Assembly: GCF_018130145.1 (NCBI RefSeq)
Contig: NZ_JAFCMB010000010.1
Location: forward strand, 171,582-235,581
Reading direction: 5' to 3'
Length of the DNA stretch: 64,000 nucleotides
From: Bradyrhizobium sp. AUGA SZCCT0176
Lineage (GTDB): Bacteria; Pseudomonadota; Alphaproteobacteria; Rhizobiales; Xanthobacteraceae
Shown here: positions 53,501 through 62,500 of the stretch, one piece after another
Layout of the letters: every line of letters begins with the position of its first letter
Position numbering within the stretch: position 1 is the first letter of the stretch
The notes under the pieces: model-generated
The model's database searches: none
What the model was told of the DNA's origin: nothing
The model's input: the letters and a program-made list of their open reading frames with translations, nothing else
Translations under genes and position numbers: made by a program

Positions 53501-56500
53501 CGGCGCATCGATGGTGTACGACCATATCGCGACGACACATTCGGCCTACATCGCAGGTGTCTTGCTGACTTCGACCAACGGTACCGTCTCGGTGACCGCG
53601 AGCGACTCCTCGGAGATCCAGTCCGTTGCGATCGGCTTCGGCCTTTCCACCGGCCAGTTCTCAGGCGTCGGCGGATTGTCGATCAACTCGATCCAGAATA
53701 CCGTGACGGCCTCGATCGGCAACGCGCAGTCGAACACCACGAATTCGACGGTTACGGCCGAGAAAGGTCTCTTTGTTACCGCGAACGACACCTCGAAAAT
53801 CACCGGGACTGCGGCGGTGGCCGGCGCATCGACGCAAGGAAGTGCTGCGGGCCTTGCGCTCGTCTACAGCGACATCTCGAACAATTTGAGCGCCGGGATA
53901 ACCGGCTCCAAGGTGGTTTCGAACGGCAATGTCGGCGTTTCGACCAAGTCGGACGCCACGATTTCGACGGTTGCGGTGGGTGTCGCCATCTCATCGCAGG
54001 TCGGTCTCGCCGGATCGGTCGCCACCAATCTGATGGGCACGAACGTCACCGCCAGCATCACCGGCGGCGCCGACGTCATCGCCGACGGCAGCATCGCCGT
54101 GCAAGCGAACAACACCGACAATGCCGCGGTCTTCGCAGGTGCCTTTGCCATCTCCAAGGGGGCTGCCGGCGGCGCGGGTTCGCTCGTCACCAACAAGATC
54201 ACCGGCAACACGTCAGCCTATATCAGCGGATCGGCCACCAAGGTCGATGCGCGCGGCAACAGTTCGCAGACCGTGGTTCCGTTCTCGGTCAATACCGGCA
54301 CACTCGCGCACGCGCTCGACCTCGGTGCGTTCAGCGCGCCGACCGACGACACGCCCGACCTGAGCGAAACGCGTGAATCGGTGAGAGGCCTTTCGGTCAA
54401 CGCCAGCTCGCATCAGGCGGTCGTCGCCAACGTTGCCAGCCTTGCCGCGAGCACCGGCGTTTCGATCATGATCAACCCGATCATCAACGTCATGTCGGGC
54501 ACGACCAGTGCCTATATCGACAGCGCCAGCATCGACACGCGGCTGACCAGTTCCACCCTGGCGCCGCAGATCAACGTCGCCGCCAGCAGCATTTCGTACT
54601 CCGGCACGTTCGGCCTCGGCATCGTGGCGCCAACCGGCACCGCGGGCGGCGGCGCGACCATCATCAGCACGACGATGTCGCGCGAAACGTTCGCCTATAT
54701 CACCAACGCCGAAGTCGGCGGCACCGTCAACGTGGGCGGCGTGATCTCCCCGACGGTCGGTGCGGTCACGGTCAAGGCCAATGCCGAGCAGCATGCGTCA
54801 TCCGTCGCGGTCGGCTTCAACAGCGGTTCGGTCGGGCTCAACGTCTTCAATGCCACCACGCAAGCCTATGTCGATGGCGGCTCCCTGACGGCCTCGTCGC
54901 TGTCCGTCAAGGCCAAGAACAGCACCGGTATCGCGTCCGCCAACGGCTCCGGCGCCTATGGAAGCAACGTGGCGATCGGCGCCGCCTTCCTGGTCCAGGT
55001 CAGTTCGAACAAAACCCTGGCTTACGTCGGCGACGAATTCCACTATCGAGGTAACAGCGCGGCCCATACCACGGCCTTGCAATTGAGCGGTGCACTCGAT
55101 GTCGACGCAAGAACGATCAACGATTTCCAGGCGTTTTCAGTCGGCGGCGCGATCTCAACCGGCGGCGGGGCTGTCGCTGGCATGGCCAACATCGAGATCG
55201 CCAACAACGTCACTATTGCTGGCATCTACGACACCACGCTGACGTCGCCGACCGGCACCGCCGCGGGCGCGGTCACCGTGAACGCAAACGAGGAAGTCTA
55301 CATCCGGGAGATCGCAGGCGCGCTGTCGGTTGCTACCGGGGGGGTAGGCGTCGGCGCCGCCGCCAACGTGCTGGTGTTCAAGAGCCAGACCACCGCGGAG
55401 ACCCGCAACAGCAATTTGAACTCGTCCGGGGCGATCAACGTCAATGCCCAGAGCATCAAGGAAGTGCAGTCCTATGCCGTGACCGTGGGCGCCGGCAGTT
55501 CGGTCGGCATCGGCGCGGCGATTGGCGTCATCCTGATCGGCACCAACACGGCGGATGCCGACACGCAGGGCGACCAGACCGGACAGTTCGGCGGCACCAT
55601 CACCGCCGCCAATGCTGGAACCAATTCCAGCCAGGGCAGCGGCGCGGTCGCGAGCGGTACGGCCGGCAATCCGAGCGGCGCCAACGCCACTTCGACATAT
55701 GACGTCAGCACCGTGCTGACCGGTGGCAATGACAGCGTCACGGCACAGATCGCGGGCGGCAACGTCACCGGCACCCAGGTCAACGTCAGCGCCACCAGCG
55801 CCAACGCCGCGCAGCAATTCCTGCTCGGCGCCGGTTTCGGCAAGAATGTCGGCGTCGGCGCCGGTATCGGATACACCACCGTCAACAGCAGCGTTCTGGC
55901 CAATCTGAGCGCCATCGTCTCGGCCCCCACCGTCAGCGTCGCAGCTGTCGTGAAGGATGCCACCACCGGGCCGTATGCGGGCAAGACCGTGGACACAGAA
56001 TCCATTGCCGGCGGCCTGTCGCTGTATTTCGGCGCCCAGGCGGCCGTGGCGGTCGGCAATGTCAGCAATACCGTGACGGCGCAGCTCGGCGGCACGGTGA
56101 CGGGAACGGGCGGAAACGGCGTCCAGGTGAGCGCGCGCGACACCTCCACCCAGGCGGCAACGGCCGGCGGCGGTAGCGGCGGCATCGCGGCCGTCGGCGT
56201 TACGATCGCCACCACCGCAAAATCCAGTTCGGTCGCCGCCAAGATCCTGGATAACGCCAGCGTCAGCAGTTCGACGGTTGCCGTCACGGCGTCCCAAGCC
56301 GGCGAATTGTCGGCGTCGGCGACGGCGGTTGCCGGCGGTATCGTCTCCGGCACCGGCGCGGCCGCGACCGCGAAGGAAGACTCCACGGTGCTGGCGGAGA
56401 TCGGCAATAGTGCCGCGATCACCACCTCCGCAACCGGCCTGGGCACCCTGGTATCGGCTTCGGCGACGCCGGACGTCTCGGCGACTTCGCTGGGTGTCGC

Positions 56501-59500
56501 AGTCGGCGGCGGCGCGATCGGTGTCTCCGTGGCGCTGGCGAGTTCGTCGCTCAACGTCACCTCCCGCGTCGGCAACAGTACCACTTTCACCGGAGGCGAC
56601 GTTTCCGTCACCGCCATGGCGCTGGCGCCGAGCAGCGGCAACGGCATCTACGCCCGTGCGATCGCGGGCGGCGGTGGATCGCTGATCGGCGTCCAGGGCA
56701 GCTACGCCGAGACCAGGGAAAACTCGACGGTCAGCGCCTATGGCGGGACGGGGATTACCCTGCCGGACGGCGACTTCATCATCGCCGCCCAAAACGACAG
56801 CAACCAGTACGCGACCGCGACGGGTATCGCGGCCGGCTATATCGCCGCGGGCGCGACCATCAGCAAGGTCACATCCAACGCCACCACGGATGCCTATCTC
56901 GGGGCAGGGGCGATCACCACCGCGAACCATATCGGGATCCTGCAGATCACCGCGGTCGGCACCGATAGCCTTGCGTCCAGCGCGACGGCCGGCTCGGGCG
57001 GCACCATCGCCGGCGCCGCGGCGGTCGCGTTGATCAACAACACCGCGACGACGAGCGCGAACCTTTACGGCAACGCGACGTCCAATACGCTTTACCTCGG
57101 CGGATTGAACATCCAGGCCCAGCACCAGACCAATTATGCCGGCAATGGCGACGCCTTCCAGGCGTCCTTTGCCGGCGCCAGCGGCGGCAACGCGACCAAC
57201 AATATCACCTCGACCACGACGGCCGGGGTCGGGACGAACCTGATCATCCATTCCGCCGGTGGCGACATGCTTGTCATCTCCAACGACATCGTCAATCAGG
57301 TCGGCGGCGGAGCGCGGGCAGGATCGGGCGGCGTGGCCGCGGGCGCCGCGACGGTGAGTGACGCCCACGTCACCCAGAAGGCCACCACGAATATCGGCAG
57401 CGGCACGATCCTCAGCTTGAACGACGATCCGTTGACCTCAACGGCCAAGGTCAACATCGAGGCCTACAACTCGCTTCGTACCGTCGACAGTGTAAGCCTG
57501 ACTGCGGGCGGCCTGTTTGCCGGCGGCGGCGCCCGGTCCAACATGACGGCGAATGCCTACGCCACGGTCAACATCGACGCGACCGAGATCTTCAGTGCCG
57601 GCAATCTCTTCATCGGCACCGCGTCCTCCCTGATCGCGTACAACTACGCCAACGCGAACCTCTACGGCGCGATCACCGGCGCCGGCGCCAGCACAAATAC
57701 CTCGCTGACCGCGAACCAGACCATCAACGTCAGCGGCGATACGACGCTCCTGGCCTGGGGCCTGCTCAATCTCACCGCCGGCCAGGCCGGCGACGGCAGC
57801 AAGTACAGCCAAGTGAGCGCGAACGCGACTACGGTGGTCTACAATCAGGCCCTGGTCCCGATTACCGCCGTGTACAGCGGCACGGCGACGGCGCGCAGCT
57901 ATACCGACCTGAATATCGCCGGCGGCGCCCAGGTGCTTGGTGTGAACAACGTCTCGCTCGCAGCGACCAAAGGCGCCGTATCGGCGAACGGCAGGGGCAC
58001 CAATTACAATCCATATCTGACGCTGTTCAGCACCGAGAACCACGACAACCACAGCGATGCTACCCAGGTTCGCGGCAACATCTCGCAGAACGGCGTCGTG
58101 GTGGCCGGCATCTACAATCAGGAATCGATCCTCATTGCGGTCGGCGCCAACGCGCCGACGCTAACGACGACCAGCCCGTACGCGCTGACCCTCGAACTGG
58201 TCTCCGATCCCAACAATTTCAGCACGGTCAAGAAGTACAATCACCAGACCATCCAGTACGCAGTCGTCAACGGGTTCAATCCCTATCAGACCATCGTCTC
58301 GCAAATCGCCACGTTGAGCGGGTTGTCGACGGCGGATGTGCAGACGGTGTTGTCGGGTGCCAATCCCACCATCACGATCGCCGCCGCCAATGATCCGACC
58401 GGAGATATCCAGCGCCAGGTCAACACGCTGATCCAGCAGGCGCCGTTCGCCGCCAACGTCGCCGGCGCGTCGATCGCGCTCGGCGATATCATGGTCTCGG
58501 GCGGCAACGTCTCGATCCTGGCCGATACGATGAGCGGCACGCAGGTGGCCGGCAAGGCCGCACCGCGTGTCTCGTCCCGCGACTCCGTCTCGATCAACAT
58601 CGAGAACCAGGGCCTGAACTTCATGTCGGTGTCGAGGATGACGGTGACCGGCGTCACCGGTGGCCACAATCTCTTTACGGGTGCAGCGACCGACACCACG
58701 TCGCCCGGCATCACCTTCCAGCAGGATCTGACTGGCTCGACGCCGGTCGTCACCGTAAACGCGAGCTATAACCGCAAGGACCCGAACACCGGCCTCGGCG
58801 TAGATCTGAACGGGATCCCGCTCACCAAGACGCCCGACATCTACTTCAACGGTGAGGTCACCAACCTCAACGGCCTGCTCAACATCTCCAACGCGCTCGG
58901 CAACGTGGTCGCATCGAAGACCTACAACGCGGCGACGATCCAGGTGGTGGTCCCGAACGGCACCTTCACGTTCAATGGCGGGGTCGGCAGCATCTACAAC
59001 ACCAATGGCGTCGTGTCGTCGCAGTGGGCGGGCGTCCAGTTCAGGCCCACTGACACGCTGACCGCCGTCATGACGGCGGCGACGTGGCTCGGAACGTACG
59101 GCCAATACGTTCCAGGCGAGGTCTATATTGCCGGCAACGGCACCTACAAACCGTATACCCATTATTGCTGCAACGGCGGCAGCGGCAGTGCGGCTGGTGT
59201 ACCGAACAGCGTGGTGTTCACCGCGCGCATGCTCAATCTGTTCTATGACGGCGTTTCGCTTTACTCGGCGATCTTCCTGCCGGCAGGCGAGGGCATTCCT
59301 GGAAACCTCGCTCAGATCGAGGGAGCCAATCCTGCCATCGTCTCGACCAGGCCTTGGGAGAAGAGCACCTATGACGGTCAGACCGTCTATGGTGACAACG
59401 GAAGCCCGTTCCATTGCTTGGGCTGCGCAGCCTTCTTCCAGGTCATCAACATCCAGTCCGCGGCGGTGACGCCCATTACCGCTGCGACGACCCTCACGGC

Positions 59501-62500
59501 GGCAGCGCCCAACGCGTTTGCCATCGGCAAAGCGATCATCCTGTCGGCGTCGGTGCTCAACGTCAACGGAACCATCCAGAGCGGACAGAGCAGCAACTAT
59601 TCGGTCAATATCGGCACCAACGCCAGGAACGTCATCGACAGCCTGCGCGCCGGCACGCTGGCGGGCCTGTCGCTCGCCCAGGCCCAGAGCAATGCGCAGA
59701 ACGGCAATTATCTAGATCTGACCCCGTATCTGACCAAGGTGAACGGCGGCGACGTGCAGGTCGGCGCGCGGTACAACGTGCTGAACGACCAGATCGTGCT
59801 GAACAGCGTGGTGCAGGGCACCGGCGGCTATGTCTACCTGAACGGCCGGATCATCAGCACGTCCACGAATGGCACGGCGCAGGGCAACATCATCGTCAAT
59901 GGCGGCGCCGGCACGATTACCGTCAACAACACGACCGGAACGACGCTTGTCACCAACACGATCAACACCGGCGTCAGCGCTGCGAGCGTGATCCAGATCG
60001 TCGACCAGCTCAAGCAGCAGACGAGCTGGTACGTCTACAATGCGGCGGCGCCGGGCGGACAGCAGGTCAGCACCTACCGGACCGCAGGCGTCAATGCGAG
60101 CGGTTACAACTCCGGGATGCTGGTCGGCCTCAGCGGAACCTCGGGCGTAGTCTACCAGCCGCTGGCCAACCAATATTATCAATGGGTCGACACCGCGACG
60201 CTGACGCGTCCCGTCACCAGCACTGCCGCCGACTATGGCTGGACCTTCAGCGGCGTCTCGGCCAACTCGCCGACCTATCCCTACACACAGACCACGAGCC
60301 TCGTCTCGAACGTGCAGCAGGTCGTCAACGGCGTTGCGACCGGACAGTTGCAGACCGCCAACTTCCAGGAAGTCGTCACGGCGACCGGCGCTTACCATTC
60401 AAACAACTTCAACACCGGCAGTGGTGCATGCTGCGGCAGCCTCAAACAGTACAATTGGTACCAGCAGATCTACGACCGCCTGACCTTGACGTTGACGAAC
60501 ACCGTCAAGGCCTCCTACGACATCGGCATCCACTTCAACGGCGGCGGTTCCAGCTCGGTGGCGGTGACATCCGACGCCAGCATCGTGATCAATGGACCGA
60601 TCAACAATCTGCAGGGCGCAACGACCGTCACCGCGACGGGCGCCAATTCGTCCATTACGGTCGGTGCGACCGCCAATAATCCGCTGATTTCCGGCACCAA
60701 CGTCACGCTCAGGGCAGATGGTGGTATCGGCTCGCTCGCGGGAACGAAGACGCCGGTGCCGGTTCAGGTCTATGGCGGCAGGCTGAACGCAACCACGGTT
60801 GACCGCGACATCGCGATCGCCGCGCAGGGATCGCTGCTGATCGATCAGGTGAAGGTCAATTCGGGGGTCGCCGGCCGCGCACCGCAAGGCAACGTTTTCC
60901 TGTCGGCGACCGGCGACATCAATTCGGGTTCGCCCTACAATTTTGCCAACCCGGTCGTGGTCGGCAAATCGATCGAGATCAATTCGACGGGCGGCGCAAT
61001 TGGCGCGATTTCAAGCGTCAGCAACGGCGCGACTGTCCTGACCAACGTCAACCCGCTGGTGGTCAAGGCCACCGGAACGACCCTGGTCAACGGCAGCGTC
61101 GACGGCGGGGTTCTCGACAGCACGTCCTCGACCGGCACCTATATCGTGCAATCGAGCGGCGATCTCAGGCTCGGCAAGGTTTCCTCCGGAGGCGCGGTCT
61201 TCCTGGCGGCCGCCGCGTCCGATGGGCAAACCGCCAACATCCTCAACGGCCTGTCGGCCGGCGGATTGACTGCCGAGCAGAGCGCGCACCTGCAGAGTGT
61301 CTGGACGGACTTGAACCTGGTGAGCGGCTCCGCTGCTGCCTCCGTCACCGCCTACGAGTCGATGATCAAGGCGGCCTACAACGACTATTGGCAGCTGCGC
61401 AATCTGGCCTTCGCCGATGGCAGCACTTACGCGCTCACGTCGCTCGGCACCACCGTGCTCAACGCCCAGGTCGCGGCCAAGCTCGGCATCGATCCTGCTG
61501 ATGTCTCGACCACCCAGATGATGACCGAGGCGACGACGCGCTTCGAGAGGGCCGAGTATCTGCTCGGCATCAAGACAGCGGCCCAGCTCTCGAATTCGCT
61601 CACGACGCTGTTCGGCGCCAACCTTGCCTCGAATGCAAGCCTGCAGGCAGCGCCGGATCTGACCGTGTCGCTCACGGCCTACAACCCGAATTTCAGCTAT
61701 TCGCTGTCGACCAGTTCGACGCTTTACGCAACGATCACGTCGGGTTCGCAGTGGACGCAGGACCAGCTCAAATACACCGTGAGCGCCGCGGCCAATCCGG
61801 CTACCGCTGTGGCGCCGGCGCCGATCGGCGAACTCACGCCCGCGAACGTCAGCGGCCGGCAGGTCATGCTGTATGCGCCAAACGGTTCGGTCGGCAACCT
61901 GGCCAGACCCGAGAACTTCTCCTTCACCAGCAGCACGGGTTCCTCGACGTTGTCGGACGTGCAGAAGGCCCTGCTGGCCTCGGCCGGTCCGTCACAACTG
62001 ACGGTGACGCCGACGACCGACCAGGCTACCGGTGTCATCACGTATAATGTGAGCGTGTCGCAGCAGAGCTACGTCGTTCTCAATCCGATCGACGCCGTGG
62101 CCGCCAAGGTGCAAAGCGACATTTATCTGGCCAGCAAGTCCGACCTGAAGCTGGGTGGTATCGCCAACGCAACGTTCGGTCCGATCACGGCGGCACGGAC
62201 CAACGGCGTGCAGATCGTGGGTGTCGGCGACGTCAAGCTCGATGCCGTCGGCAACATTTTCGCGGGCATTGCCAATCAGCCGGTAATCTCCGGCAACATC
62301 AGGGATCTCACCCTGATCTCGGAAACCGGCAACATCGGCCAGGCGCCGGCGGCCGGAACCAACCCGGCGAACAATCCGAACGCCCTTCAGATCGCTTTCG
62401 CCAACCCGTCGACCAACCAGCTCGACCAGGTCGTGGCGGCGCAGGGCGGCATCTATCTGAATCAGACCACCGGCGATCTCGTCCTCGGCAACGTCACCGC

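Noticed and set aside
55155..57368. 737-codon minus-strand open frame (and many others of 100-400 codons antisense to the adhesin)
   Set aside because: The composition is that of a reverse-complement shadow (Arg/Gly/Asp/Ala-rich, no motifs) and the plus strand carries a continuous adhesin frame. High GC with periodic repeats keeps the antisense frame open.
53360..60679. Plus-strand frames of 338 codons (53360-54376) and 421 codons (59414-60679) inside the adhesin
   Set aside because: They lie in a different phase from the adhesin frame, are Arg/Gln-rich and lack ribosome sites; shadows of the main frame.
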